Assembly (NCBI RefSeq): GCF_002920575.1
Contig: NZ_PQSQ01000023.1
Span: 20,273 to 84,272, forward strand
Source of the DNA: Streptomyces sp. Ru73
Lineage (GTDB): Bacteria > Actinomycetota > Actinomycetes > Streptomycetales > Streptomycetaceae
Direction: 5' to 3'
Length of the DNA stretch: 64,000 nt
The position numbers were made by a program, and so were the translations under genes. Shown here piece by piece: positions 47,322-56,803 of this stretch. The notes under the pieces were generated by a model. That model was not told where the DNA came from. It saw only the letters and a program-made list of their open reading frames with translations, and did no database searches. Within the stretch, counting starts at the first letter, position 1; each line of letters opens with the position of its first letter.

Positions 47322-50045
47322 TCAGAAGAGGCTGAGCAGCGCGTCCGCCGGGTCCGGCGTCTCCGTGTCGCCGTCGGGCAGGTCCAGCTCGAACCAGACG
47401 GTCTTGCCGCGGGGCGTGCGGCGGCTGCCCCAGCCCCTGCTCAGCAGGCCGACGAGCTGGAGCCCCCGGCCGCCCTCGTCGGTGTCCCGCGCGCGCCGCC
47501 GCCGCGGCTGGGCGAGGTCCGCGTCCCACACCTCGCAGACCAGGGTGCGGTCCAGCAGCAGCCGGAGCCGGATGTCGCCGTGGCCGTGCCGGAGCGCATT
47601 GGTGACCAGCTCGCTGACCAGCAGCTCCGTGGTGTCGACAAGGGCTTCCAGGCCCCAGTCGGTGAGCTGGTCGCGGGCCAGTTCGCGGGCGCGGGCCACC
47701 GAGCGGGCCTCGGGGGCGAGGTTCCAGTCGCCGACCGCGTCCTTGGGCAGGCCGTGCACCCGGGCCATCAGCAGGGCGATGTCGTCCTCGCCGTGCCGGG
47801 TGTCCAGCGCGGAGAGCACGTGGTCGCAGGCGTCCTCCAGCGGCCGCCCGGCCGCCGACAGGGCCGCGCGGAACGCCTGCAGGCCCTCCTCCAGCGGATG
47901 GTCCCGGGACTCGACCAGGCCGTCGGTGTAGAGCGCGAGCAGCGCCCCGTCCGGCAGCTCGACCTCGGTCTCCTCGAAGGGCTCGCCGCCGACGCCCAGC
48001 GGCATGCCGGGCGGGACGTCCAGGAGCAGGGCGTCCTCGCCCTCCTCCACCAGGACCGGCGGCAGGTGGCCGGCGTTGGCGAACGTACATCGCCGGGTGA
48101 CCGGGTCGTAGACGGCGTACACACAGGTGGCGAGGTAGACCTCGGAGAGGTCGGCGGCGCGGTCGGTGCGCCGGGCACCCACGTGGGCGCCCGCGCCGGC
48201 GTGCGCACCGGCACCTGCCCCGGCGTCCACGCCCGGCTCCGATCCGGCGTCCGCGGCGGCTCCACGCCCCCGCGGGCCCGTACGCGCCCCGCTGCCCGTG
48301 GCGCCGAGCCCGCGTGCGATCTCGTCGAGCGCCGAGAGCACCTCGGCCGGCTCCAGGTCCAGCAGTGCCAACGTCCGTACGGCGGTGCGGAGTTCGCCCA
48401 TGGCGACGGCGGCACGCAGGCCGCGGCCCATCACGTCGCCGACGACCAGCGCGGTGCGGTGGCCCGGCAGCTCGATGACGTCGAACCAGTCGCCGCCGAC
48501 CTCGGTGGCGGTCGTGCCGGGCAGGTAGCGGCAGGCGATGTCCAGGCCCGCCGCCTCCGGGTCGCCGGGCGGCAGCAGGCTGCGCTGGAGGATCAGCGCG
48601 CGCTCGTGCTCGCGGCGGTAGAGCCGGGCGTTGTCGATGCAGACGGCGGCGCGCGCCGCCAGCTCGACGGCGAGGGCGGTGTCGCGCTCGCCGAAGGACT
48701 CGCTGCCCTTGGTCCGGGAGAACTGCACGAGGCCGACGACGGTGTCCCGGGCGACCATGGGCACGGCGAGCGTGGAGTGGATGACGGCGCTGCCCAGTTC
48801 GGGCCGCTCGTCGGTCTGCCGGCCGGGGATGATCTGCGCCTGGGCCGTACGGAGCGCGCCCGCGCACGGTGAGTTGAAGGGGAAGCGGTGCACGGCGCCG
48901 ACCGCGACCGGCGCGCCGTCGTCGTCCCCGGCGGGCCCGCCCGGCGAGCCGCCGCTGCCGCTCTCGGGCAGCGGCCCGTCGGACACGGCGCTGGCGAAGG
49001 CGACCCGGCGCAGCTCGGCGCTGCCGTCGGTCATGCCGGGCGGCGCCTCGTCCCCCGCCAGTAGCCCTTGGTAGAGGTCGACCGAGGCGAGGTCGCAGAA
49101 CTGCGGCACCGCGACGTCGAGGAGCGTGCGCGCGGTGGTCTCCAGGTCCAGGGAGTTGCCTATGCGCGCCCCCGCCTCGTTCAGCAGGGCGAGGTTGCGG
49201 CGGGCGTTGGCGGCCTCCCGCTCGGCGCGGCGGCGGCCGGTGACGTCCTGGGCGAGCGCCGCGACGCCGATGGGCCGGCCGCTGGCGCTGTGCAGCCGGT
49301 ACAACGACACCGACCAGCGGCGCCGCTCCTCCGTGCCGTGCGGGGTGCCGACCAGCTGCATCTCGGCGACCGGCTCGCCGGTCTCCAGGACCCGGCGGAG
49401 CGCGGCGTTGAGCCGGTCGGCCTCGGAGCGGGGGAGGTAGTCCTCGGGCGCGGCGCCGCGGAAGCTGTCGGGGCGGCCGCCGAAGACGGTCGCGAAGCGT
49501 TCGTTGACCCGGCGCAGCCTGAGGTCCGTGCCGAAGAGCATGAACCCTATCGGCGACTGTCCGAAAACGGCCTGCGCGGCCGCCAGATCGGTCTCGATGC
49601 CGCGCAGCGCCCGTACGTCCACGACGAGGCAGACAGCGGCCCGCTCATTGGTCCCGGTCTCGGACGGCATGACGTAGATCTCGGCGAGGCCGTCGACGGG
49701 GGCGTCCGGGCCGGTGCGGTAGGGCACCAGGCCGGTCCACTCGCGGCCGTCGAGGATCTCGCTGACCGTGCGGTGGCCCGCCTCGCGCAGCTCGCGCGGG
49801 ACGAACGCCTCCACGGGGTCCTGGCCGATGGCGTCCTTGGCGGGGATGCCGAGCATGTCGGCGGCGCGGCGGCTCCACTGCTCGATGCGGCCGTCGGGCC
49901 CGAGGGCGAACGAGGCGACGCGGATGTAATCGTAGATGGATCCGGGCGCGCTGCTCTGCCAGACGGGCGGGCCGTCCGGTGCGGCCGACCGGCCCGACCC
50001 ATCCCTCATCGCAGGGTGTTCCTCACCCGCTGACATCTCGCTCAC
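47322..50045 (-). CDS. PAS-PAS-GAF-SpoIIE phosphatase-HATPase regulator
   Basis: About 907 residues that combine a sensor, an RsbU-like phosphatase and an RsbW-like kinase/anti-sigma domain. Order: PAS (near SFALGPDGRIEQWSRRAADMLGI), second PAS (VFGQSPIGFMLFGTDLRLRRVN), GAF (about 300-480), PP2C-SIG (EVGGDWFDVIELPGHR, VVGDVMGRGLRAAVAM, YTDGLVESR, EDDIALLMAR), then HATPase_c_2 (LLVSELVTNALRHG, DEGGRGLQLVGLL). A Gly/Ala-rich insertion (DAGAGAGAHAGAGAHVGARR) lies inside the phosphatase domain. It has no membrane helix. The start is taken as GTG at 50045 with GGAGGGG upstream; an ATG three codons later is possible. It converges with the sdh operon. Confidence 0.85.
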   Translation of the reverse strand: MSEMSAGEEHPAMRDGSGRSAAPDGPPVWQSSAPGSIYDYIRVASFALGPDGRIEQWSRRAADMLGIPAKDAIGQDPVEAFVPRELREAGHRTVSEILDGREWTGLVPYRTGPDAPVDGLAEIYVMPSETGTNERAAVCLVVDVRALRGIETDLAAAQAVFGQSPIGFMLFGTDLRLRRVNERFATVFGGRPDSFRGAAPEDYLPRSEADRLNAALRRVLETGEPVAEMQLVGTPHGTEERRRWSVSLYRLHSASGRPIGVAALAQDVTGRRRAEREAANARRNLALLNEAGARIGNSLDLETTARTLLDVAVPQFCDLASVDLYQGLLAGDEAPPGMTDGSAELRRVAFASAVSDGPLPESGSGGSPGGPAGDDDGAPVAVGAVHRFPFNSPCAGALRTAQAQIIPGRQTDERPELGSAVIHSTLAVPMVARDTVVGLVQFSRTKGSESFGERDTALAVELAARAAVCIDNARLYRREHERALILQRSLLPPGDPEAAGLDIACRYLPGTTATEVGGDWFDVIELPGHRTALVVGDVMGRGLRAAVAMGELRTAVRTLALLDLEPAEVLSALDEIARGLGATGSGARTGPRGRGAAADAGSEPGVDAGAGAGAHAGAGAHVGARRTDRAADLSEVYLATCVYAVYDPVTRRCTFANAGHLPPVLVEEGEDALLLDVPPGMPLGVGGEPFEETEVELPDGALLALYTDGLVESRDHPLEEGLQAFRAALSAAGRPLEDACDHVLSALDTRHGEDDIALLMARVHGLPKDAVGDWNLAPEARSVARARELARDQLTDWGLEALVDTTELLVSELVTNALRHGHGDIRLRLLLDRTLVCEVWDADLAQPRRRRARDTDEGGRGLQLVGLLSRGWGSRRTPRGKTVWFELDLPDGDTETPDPADALLSLF

Positions 50046-50299
50046 GAGCCCCGTCCCCTCCAGCTCATCGTGCCCGGACCGGACAGGCCGAGTATCCAGC
50101 AACACGGCTATCCGGAACACGGTCTTCACGATCACAGCACAGTCTCGATCGCAGGTCATCGACGAAATCTCGATGAATCGGCAACGATCGCGACCCACCC
50201 AGACTCATAACCAGCCACGCTGTGCTCCAACCTCCCCACCAGGCACGAAGCATCGATTTCTGCCCGACAGGCGCAGGAAGCACGGCTGCCCGGCAGACC

Positions 50300-50752
50300 T
50301 CAGCCGGTCTCGGCGAGCTCGAACCACACCGTCTTACCGCTCCTGCCCCGTCGAGTGCCCCACCGGCGGGCGCTGCATGCCACCAGTTGCAGTCCCCGGC
50401 CGCCCTCGTCGTCGGGGGTCGCCGTGCGCTCGCGGGGCGGGTCGGGCAGCGGGTCGGACACCTCGACGAGGAGGTCGCCGCCGCGCAGCCGGACGATCCG
50501 TACGCCGATGGGCCCGCTGGCGTACCGCAGCGAGTTCGTCACCAGCTCGCTGACCAGCAGTACGGCCACGTCGACCGCCGGCTCCAGGTCCCAGTCGTGC
50601 AGCGTCTCGCGGACCATGGCACGGGCCGTGCGGACCACCCCGGGCTCGGCGGGGAAGCTCCACTCGGCGACCGGCGGGACCGCGGCCGTGCCCAGTCGGC
50701 GGGCCTGCGACGCAGGAGACCCCGGGGGTCCTGCCGCTGCGCTCTCGCTCAC
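50300..50752 (-). CDS. ATP-binding anti-sigma factor-like protein (HATPase_c_2)
   Basis: A 150-residue single-domain GHKL ATPase of the RsbW/SpoIIAB-like group common in Streptomyces. Seen: the N-box VAVLLVSELVTNSLRYA, DDEGGRGLQLVACSARRWG and the C-terminal GKTVWFELAE. It resembles the HATPase domain at the end of the upstream regulator (LLVSELVTNALRHG, GKTVWFELDL). The start is GTG at 50752 because GGGGAA lies 9 nt upstream; a GTG three codons earlier has no room for one. The target sigma or anti-anti-sigma factor is not encoded here. Confidence 0.8.
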   Translation of the reverse strand: MSESAAAGPPGSPASQARRLGTAAVPPVAEWSFPAEPGVVRTARAMVRETLHDWDLEPAVDVAVLLVSELVTNSLRYASGPIGVRIVRLRGGDLLVEVSDPLPDPPRERTATPDDEGGRGLQLVACSARRWGTRRGRSGKTVWFELAETG

Positions 50753-50895
50753 GCCGATCACTTCCCCAGCCCGATGCTCCCCCGACGGTTTTGTGCATTT
50801 TGAGGGGGGTTAATCAGCACATACCCGATATCAGGGTTCGGTTATCGCCCCAAGAGGGTCATTCAGGTGCGTCGTGGCGCAAACGGCGTAGCCGG

Positions 50896-51306
50896 TCAGC
50901 CGAGCGCCCCCTGCCCCACGAGCCGGCGCATCGCCTCGGCCACGGCCGGCCGGTCCTGCTCGAGCCAGTCCACCGCTCCCTCCTCGCCGGGTGCCAGCCA
51001 GCGCAGCGCGTCGTGGTCCTGCAACGGCCGCGGCGTCCCCGAGACCAGCCGTACGCACCACACCCGGAGCACCAGTCCGGGCTTCAGCGGCCACTCCCCC
51101 GGGATGCGCGCCAGCGGCTCCACCGCCACGCCCAGCTCCTCGCGCAGCTCCCGTACCAGCGCCGCCTCGGGCGTCTCGCCGTCCTCGACCTTGCCCCCGG
51201 GCAGCTCCCAGCGGCCGGCCAGCTCCGGCGGTGCGCTCCGCCGCGCGGCCAGCAGCCGCCCCCGGTCCAGCACCGCTCCGCCCACCACCACGCGCACCGC
51301 ACTCAT
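50896..51306 (-). CDS. NUDIX hydrolase (MutT-like)
   Basis: A 136-residue NUDIX protein. The full Nudix box is present: GKVEDGETPEAALVRELREELG, with the Mg-binding REXXEE core. The N-terminal VVVGGAVLDRGRLLAARRSAPPELAGRWELPGG and the CTP/8-oxo-dGTP-type layout suggest a nucleotide-sanitising (MutT-type) pyrophosphohydrolase, but substrates of NUDIX enzymes cannot be read reliably from sequence. The start is ATG at 51306; the longer frame upstream overlaps the SPOR gene in another frame and is rejected. Confidence 0.88.
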   Translation of the reverse strand: MSAVRVVVGGAVLDRGRLLAARRSAPPELAGRWELPGGKVEDGETPEAALVRELREELGVAVEPLARIPGEWPLKPGLVLRVWCVRLVSGTPRPLQDHDALRWLAPGEEGAVDWLEQDRPAVAEAMRRLVGQGALG

Positions 51307-51356
51307 GCGCCGCAGCCTATGCGGCCGGCCCCCTTCCCCGCCCGGGCCCCTGAGCC

Positions 51357-51536
51357 TCAGGCGGTGGCGCGGTCGACCCGCTCGACCACGTAGAGCCGCC
51401 GGCGTCCTCGGTCGTCGAGCCGGTCGGCGACCTGCTCCGCCTCCGCCCGGGTGGCGTACCGGCCGACGCGGTAGCGGTTGCCGTTGTCGTCCTCGCGGAT
51501 GACCAGCCACGGCAGTACGACGCCACTGTCGGTCAT
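51357..51536 (-). CDS. Small SPOR-domain-like protein
   Basis: A 59-residue gene. It begins ATG after an excellent GGAGGAG and encodes MTDSGVVLPWLVIREDDNG followed by NRYRVGRYATRAEAEQVADRL and an ending with RRRLYVVERVD. The pattern strand-helix-strand with YRVGRYATRAEAEQ resembles half of a SPOR peptidoglycan-binding domain. Similar stand-alone small proteins occur widely in Streptomyces. It has no signal peptide. It lies 50 nt upstream of the NUDIX gene in the same direction. Confidence 0.75.
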   Translation of the reverse strand: MTDSGVVLPWLVIREDDNGNRYRVGRYATRAEAEQVADRLDDRGRRRLYVVERVDRATA

Positions 51537-51752
51537 CGCGCTCCTCCGTCCGCCGTCCAGCGCGCGGTGGCGCGCCCGTCCTGCACTAACACCGAAAACC
51601 CGTTCCGCATATGCCCGAGCCTACGCCCGACCTTCACGCAACGGATACGCCTTTGCACAAAGAGGCACCGAACCGGCCATGCCACCGTCCACATGCGGCG
51701 ACCCGCTTCACTCCTTCCGCTGACCCGCGGCCCGCATACGCAGAAACGACGA

Positions 51753-51781
51753 CCGCCCGGCACCTTCGCGGTGCCGGGCGG
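51753..51781. terminator. Terminator of the APC permease gene
   Basis: A 12-bp perfect stem (CCGCCCGGCACC, 51753-51764, with 51770-51781) and a 5-nt loop, 23 nt after the stop on the minus strand. Confidence 0.75.
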
Positions 51782-51804
51782 CCGGACGGTGTGCGCGCCG
51801 ACGC

Positions 51805-53496
51805 TCAGACGCGGGCGTCGGCCTTCTCGGCCGGGTCCCGGCCGTCGCCGTCACCCTCGGTGTCCGGCTCGCGCTCCGCAGCGGCACGCGCCTCGGCCTC
51901 GGCCTGGAGGAGCGAGGGGTTGCGCCAGGAGCTGCGCACGCCCCAGTAGTAGAACGCCAGGGCGACCACCACGACGACGGCGAGGTCCACGCCCTGCGGG
52001 ATGAAGCCGCGGCCGCCGAACTCCGTGCCGCCGCAGTACGACACCGCGGCCATGACCAGCAGGTACGCGACCATCCAGGCACCGGCCTTCAGGTGCGGCT
52101 TCAGCTCGGCCCACGGCTTGCGCAGCTCGTACCAGGCCCAGACGGGCAGGCCGACCGCCATGATCAGGATGACCTTGCCTGTGAGCGGCCAGCGGCCCCA
52201 GTACAGCACCAGCGAGCCGAAGACCATCGCGATCGGGGCGATGACCGGCATCGCGCGCAGCTGCACCGGGCGCTTGAGGTCCGGCGAGAGGCGGCGCAGC
52301 GACATCACGGCGACCGGGCCCGTGATGTAGGAGATGACCGTCGCGATGGAGACGATCTCGGCGAGCGAGCCCCAGCCGCGGAAGACCGCGAGGAAGAGGA
52401 ACGCGATCACCAGGTTGAGGACCAGGGCCGGGCGCGGCACACCGGTCTTCTTGTCGACCTTGCCGAAGATGCCGGGCAGGTGGCCGTTCTCCTGCACGCC
52501 GTGGATCATGCGCGAGGTGGTGGCGGCGTAGATCATGCCGGTGCCGGACGGGGAGATGAAGGCGTCCGCGTACAGCAGCATCGCCAGCCAGTTCAGGCCC
52601 CAGGCGAGCGAGAGGTCGGCGAGCGGGGAGTTGAAGCCCAGCCCGGCCCAGCTGCCGGCCTTCGTCAGGTCGGCGGCCGGCACGCCCATCAGGAACGCGA
52701 CCTGCAGCGCCAGGTAGATCACCAGCGCGATGACGATCGAGAAGATGACCGCCTTGGGCAGCGACTTGCCCGGGTTGCGGGCCTCGGCCGCCATGTTCAG
52801 CGGGGACTGGAAGCCGTTGTAGGCCCAGACGATGCCGGAGAGGGCGACGGCGGTGAAGACCGCGCTCCAGCCGTTCGGCGCGAAGCCGCCGAAGTGCTTC
52901 ACGTTGCTGGTGTCGAAGTGCGCCGCCATCAGCGCGCCCGCGGTCATCACCGGCACCACGACCTTGAAGACCGTGATCGCGGTGTTGGTCTTCGCGAACA
53001 GCGTGATCGCGAACCAGTTGAGGAAGAAGTAGAAGATCAGCAGGACGCTGGCGAACGCGACGCCGGAGCCGGTCAGCTCCTTGCCGTCGTACAGGCCCTG
53101 CGCCCAGCCGAAGTCCCACGAGCTCATGTACTGGACGGAGGCGGTCGCCTCACCGGGGATCACGGAGACGATCGCGATCCAGTTGGCCCAGGCGGCGAGG
53201 TAGCCGGCCAGTGAGCCGTGCGAGTACTGGCCGTAGCGGACCATGCCGCCGGCCTTGGGGAACATCGCACCCAGCTCGCTGTAGGTGAGAGCGATGGTGA
53301 GGGCGACGACGGCACCGATGACCCAGGCCAGGATGGCGGCCGGGCCGGCGATGGCAGCAGCTCGCTCGGCCCCGAACAGCCAGCCGGAGCCGATGATCGA
53401 CCCAAGTCCGGTAGCCGTCAGGGCGATGGTCCCGAGGGACCGGCGATAGTTCGAGTGGGAGTTTTGCTCCGCGCTCGAAGTCTTCGGCGTGCTCAA
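51805..53496 (-). CDS. APC superfamily amino acid permease
   Basis: A 563-residue membrane transporter with 12-13 helices. Seen: the first-helix unwound motif GLGSIIGSGWLFGAERAA, SELGAMFPKAGGMVRYGQYSHG (the usual APC helix 2-3 region), GIVWAYNGFQSPLNMAAEARNPGKSLPKAV, and a C-terminal charged tail rich in Ala/Glu/Asp. It probably imports an amino acid with protons; the substrate cannot be told. The start is taken as TTG at 53496 (LSTPKTSSAEQ) with AGGAG 10 nt upstream. The frame continues to an ATG at 53577 without a good ribosome-binding site. Confidence 0.88.
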   Translation of the reverse strand: MSTPKTSSAEQNSHSNYRRSLGTIALTATGLGSIIGSGWLFGAERAAAIAGPAAILAWVIGAVVALTIALTYSELGAMFPKAGGMVRYGQYSHGSLAGYLAAWANWIAIVSVIPGEATASVQYMSSWDFGWAQGLYDGKELTGSGVAFASVLLIFYFFLNWFAITLFAKTNTAITVFKVVVPVMTAGALMAAHFDTSNVKHFGGFAPNGWSAVFTAVALSGIVWAYNGFQSPLNMAAEARNPGKSLPKAVIFSIVIALVIYLALQVAFLMGVPAADLTKAGSWAGLGFNSPLADLSLAWGLNWLAMLLYADAFISPSGTGMIYAATTSRMIHGVQENGHLPGIFGKVDKKTGVPRPALVLNLVIAFLFLAVFRGWGSLAEIVSIATVISYITGPVAVMSLRRLSPDLKRPVQLRAMPVIAPIAMVFGSLVLYWGRWPLTGKVILIMAVGLPVWAWYELRKPWAELKPHLKAGAWMVAYLLVMAAVSYCGGTEFGGRGFIPQGVDLAVVVVVALAFYYWGVRSSWRNPSLLQAEAEARAAAEREPDTEGDGDGRDPAEKADARV

Positions 53497-53793
53497 CGTG
53501 CTTGGTCTCCTGATCTTCCCCCACGGCCGTGCACAAACTTCGCCATCGTAAAAGCGAAACGGAAGATCCGAATCCAAGGTTGGGTCAAATAACGCCGTCC
53601 ACTGAGGGGGTGTGAGTTTTTCAACACCGCCGATCGCCCGCCAAATACGGACAAAGACGCACGCAACGGGCGGGCAAGGCGGAGGTTACGCGCCGGTACG
53701 CACGGTGAGCGGCGGAAGTTGGGCGGATCGCCGCATTACGGCGCCGGCCATCCGCTGACCGCAAAGGCCAACCGCCTCATTTCACCGCGGGGA

Positions 53794-54546
53794 TCACTTC
53801 ACCGGCAGGTGGTAGGCGATCCGGTGCCGGTCGGCCAGCATGACCACGTCGGCGGTTTCCACGGGGCGGCCGCCCGCGTAATACGTGCGCGAGACGACCA
53901 GCACGGTGTGGCCGGGCACCCCGCCCAGCGCCATCGTCTCCTCGGCCAGCCCGGGACGGGCCCCGACCTCCTCGACGACGTTGTCCACGATCACGTCGAT
54001 GGCCGCCATTCGCTCGACCACGCCCCGGCCCGCCAGCGGCCCCTCCTCGGGCAGCATCACGGGCGTCCGCCCGGTCACCTCCAGCGGCTCCCAGGAGGTG
54101 GAGAGCATCGCCGGCTCGCCCTCGGTGCGGAAGAGGTAGCGCGTGCGCATGACCCGCTCGCCCGGCCTGATGCGCAGCCGGTCGGCGATGGCCTCACTCG
54201 CCTCGTCCTGCTCGCTGCGGGACTCCCAAGTGCCCTTGACCTTCTCGTCCGACTGCTCCTGGCGGAAGGGGGTGGCGCCCGCGCCGGTGCGGTACCCGGC
54301 GCGGGCGACGCGGCGCTGCGCGGGGCGCTCGCGGACGTACGTGCCCGAGCCGGAGCGGCCCTCCACGAGCCCTTCGGCCATCAGGACCTTGCGCGCCTCC
54401 AGCGCGACGGTGTCCGAAACGCCGTACTCCTCGCGGATGCGGGCCTGCGAGGGGAGGCGAGTGTGCGGCGGCAGCACGCCGTCGACGATCTTCTGACGCA
54501 GGTCACCGGCGACGCGGAGGTACGCGGGCTGCTCACCGAAAGGCAC
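53794..54546 (-). CDS. GntR family regulator (HutC/UTRA type)
   Basis: A 250-residue transcription factor. The winged HTH (about residues 8-75) reads YLRVAGDLRQKIVDGVLPPHTRLPSQARIREEYGVSDTVALEARKVL. A UTRA effector domain (about 95-245) contains RTRYLFRTEGEPAMLSTSWEPLEV and GVPGHTVLVVSRTYYAGGRPVETADVV. The ligand is unknown. The start is GTG at 54546 (VPFGEQPAYL) with GGGAGGG just upstream; an ATG 10 codons earlier is possible. It is divergent from the PIG-L gene. No GTNTANAC-type operator was found in the spacer. Confidence 0.85.
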   Translation of the reverse strand: MPFGEQPAYLRVAGDLRQKIVDGVLPPHTRLPSQARIREEYGVSDTVALEARKVLMAEGLVEGRSGSGTYVRERPAQRRVARAGYRTGAGATPFRQEQSDEKVKGTWESRSEQDEASEAIADRLRIRPGERVMRTRYLFRTEGEPAMLSTSWEPLEVTGRTPVMLPEEGPLAGRGVVERMAAIDVIVDNVVEEVGARPGLAEETMALGGVPGHTVLVVSRTYYAGGRPVETADVVMLADRHRIAYHLPVK

Positions 54547-54996
54547 ATGCCCTCCCAAGGGCTTGACAGTCAGCAACAGCGTGGCAACCCACCGTTGTCA
54601 CCCGCAAGCCTGGGCCACTTATTCACCCGATGTGATGACATGCAGCTCAGCAGGCACACGAACGCGGCGGCTCGTACCCCGGCGCGTGTCGCGGCCGGGC
54701 GCCGGCGCGTCCCGTGCGCCGGTCCGGCCGACGCCTCCGTGCGCGCACCGCTTCCTCTCTTCCCCTCCGTGTGCATATGCATCCGCAGCTCCTCCCGCAC
54801 ATGCGGTCGCATCCGCACCTCCGGCACCGGCGTCACGGCCCCGGCGACCGGCGAGTACCGGCCGCGCCGGACGGGCCCGTTTCCGGCCATCCCGGAGCGC
54901 CGCTCCGTGGGAGGATCGAGAACGGCGTACACCGCTGTCGGTACGCCCCTCAGGCAGCCGGCGCACGCGTGCGCCGGCCCGGGAAAGGAGCCTCTC
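54547..54996. other. Divergent region between the GntR regulator and the PIG-L deacetylase
   Basis: 450 bp without a supported gene. It contains the perfect palindrome TGCATATGCA (54772-54781) and the direct repeat GCAAC-6-GCAAC (near 54573), both possible operators. The PIG-L ribosome-binding site AAAGGAG lies at its right end. Confidence 0.5.
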
Positions 54997-55764
54997 GTGC
55001 CCGCACCCGAGCCCACCGCGCCCGAACCGGCCGGCCTCACGCCGCTGCCCGACGACTGGGAGCGCGCACTGGCGATCGTCGCCCACCCCGACGACCTCGA
55101 GTACGGCGCGGCCGCCGCGGTCGCCGAGTGGACCGACGCCGGCCGCGAGATCACGTATCTGCTGGTCACCCATGGCGAGGCGGGCATCGACGGGCTCGGC
55201 CCCGAGGAGTGCGCTGTGGTCAGGGAGGCGGAGCAGCGGGCGAGCGCAGCGGTGGTCGGCGTGCAGAACGTGGAGTTCCTGCGCCACCGCGACGGCGTCA
55301 TCGAGGCCGGGCTGCCGCTCCGCCGGGACCTGGCGGCCGCGGTCCGCCGGCACCGCCCCGAGCTGCTGCTCACCATCAACCACCACGACACCTGGGGCGG
55401 CGTGCACTGGAACACGCCCGACCACCGGGCCGTCGGGCGTGCCGTCCTGGACGCGGCGGGCGACGCGGGCAACCGCTGGATCTTCCCCGAGCTGTTCGAG
55501 GAGCACGGGCTCGCGCCCTGGAACGGCGTGCGCAGGGTGGCGGTCGCCGGCTCGCCGTACCCCACGCACGCCGTCGAGGTGGGCCCCGGCATCGAGCGGG
55601 CCGTCGCCTCGCTCGCCGAGCACCGCGCCTACATCGAGGGCCTCAACGGCGGGGCGCAGGACCCGGAGGCGTACGCCCGCGGCTTCATCGAGCAGATGCT
55701 CCAGATGGCGGGCGAGCGCCACCGCGGCCGCCCGGCCGTCACCTTCGAGGTCTTCCCCCGCTGA
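54997..55764 (+). CDS. PIG-L/LmbE family deacetylase
   Basis: A 255-residue LmbE-fold protein. Zinc motif ALAIVAHPDDLEYGAAAAVAEW, then VTHGEAGIDGLGPEECAVVREAEQRASAAVVG, NHHDTWGGVHWNTPDHRAVGRAVLDAA (third His ligand) and a C-terminal helix. It is a shorter relative of MshB, belonging to the same fold as Mca and BshB but without their specific features, so the amide it cleaves (N-acetylglucosaminyl or a mycothiol conjugate) is not clear. The start is GTG at 54997, with AAAGGAG 6 nt upstream. The long frame before it is unconserved. Confidence 0.88.
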   Translation: MPAPEPTAPEPAGLTPLPDDWERALAIVAHPDDLEYGAAAAVAEWTDAGREITYLLVTHGEAGIDGLGPEECAVVREAEQRASAAVVGVQNVEFLRHRDGVIEAGLPLRRDLAAAVRRHRPELLLTINHHDTWGGVHWNTPDHRAVGRAVLDAAGDAGNRWIFPELFEEHGLAPWNGVRRVAVAGSPYPTHAVEVGPGIERAVASLAEHRAYIEGLNGGAQDPEAYARGFIEQMLQMAGERHRGRPAVTFEVFPR

Positions 55765-55851
55765 GCGCACCGCCGGCCCGCCGCTGGGCCCACGACCGGC
55801 CCGCCGACAATCCCCGCTGAGCCCCGCCGCGCCCGCGGGGCCTGCGCTTCA

Positions 55852-56796
55852 TCACGGCTGCGGGTGCGCCCGGAGCGCCGCCGTCAGCCACTCCACCGCC
55901 GGGGCCGTGGCGGCCGGCTCGGGCTGCCCGTTGATCACGGCGAGCAGCCGCCAGTACCGCTCGTACTCCGCGACGTGCGAGGACTCCAGGCGCGCCAGCA
56001 GCCAGGCCCGGAACTCCGGGCCGTCGGTCCGCCCGGCCAGCGCGGCGTACGCGGCCACCAGTTCGTCGGCCACGGGAACTGCCGCCGCCGACTCCGGTGC
56101 CACGCCGGCCGCGCGGGCGCGGGCCGTCCGCTCCTGGAGCAGCGCGGCCGTCTCCCGGGCCGCCGCCGGGTCCGGCTCCCCGGCGTCGTCACGGGCCCGT
56201 ACCTGGTCGGCGGCGGCCGCGCGGAGGCCGGCCCGGTACTCCTCGTCCTGGACCAGCTCCGCCAGCTCGACCCAGGCGGCGATCTGCTCCGGGGACGCGT
56301 CGTCCGGCAGGTCGGGGACGGTGTCGCGCATCATCGCGAGGAACTCGGGGCCGGTGCCGAGCCCTCCGAAGACGCTCTCGACGAACTCCTCGACGAGGTG
56401 GCGGCGTTCCTGGTCGGACAGGTGGGCGAGCTTGTGCATGAGTGCCATCTCCTGGGGTGTGGACCCGCGTCCGGCCACCGCGCGCAGTACGGACCGGTGC
56501 AGCCGCAGGGTGCGGATCTGCACGTCCAGGGCCTCGGCGTGCGCGGCGGCGACCTCGGGGACGGTGATCTCGCGCGCCAGCACCCGCTGGACGGTGGCGA
56601 GGTCGATCCCCAGGTCGCGCAGCGTACGGACGAGGCCGAGGCGGGCCAGTGCGTCGGGGCCGTAGAGCCGGTAGCCGGCGGGGGTGCGGTCGGTCGGCGG
56701 CACCACTCCGGCGTCGGACCAGAAACGGATGGTCTTCACGCTCAGCCCGGTCAGCCGGGACAGCTCACCGATGCTCCGGAGGGCGTCGTCGTTCAT
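55852..56796 (-). CDS. MerR family transcriptional regulator
   Basis: A 314-residue regulator. The N-terminal winged helix (SIGELSRLTGLSVKTIRFWSDAGVVPPTDRTPAGYRLYGPDALARLGLVRTL) is classic MerR, followed by the dimerisation coiled coil and about 200 helical residues of unknown effector domain. It lacks the Cys set of metal sensors, so a drug or other organic ligand is likelier. The start is ATG at 56796. A dyad with a 19-bp-spacer promoter lies directly upstream, and the start codon sits at the predicted transcription start, so the mRNA may be leaderless and autoregulated. Confidence 0.88.
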   Translation of the reverse strand: MNDDALRSIGELSRLTGLSVKTIRFWSDAGVVPPTDRTPAGYRLYGPDALARLGLVRTLRDLGIDLATVQRVLAREITVPEVAAAHAEALDVQIRTLRLHRSVLRAVAGRGSTPQEMALMHKLAHLSDQERRHLVEEFVESVFGGLGTGPEFLAMMRDTVPDLPDDASPEQIAAWVELAELVQDEEYRAGLRAAAADQVRARDDAGEPDPAAARETAALLQERTARARAAGVAPESAAAVPVADELVAAYAALAGRTDGPEFRAWLLARLESSHVAEYERYWRLLAVINGQPEPAATAPAVEWLTAALRAHPQP

Positions 56797-56803
56797 GTCC
56801 ACC

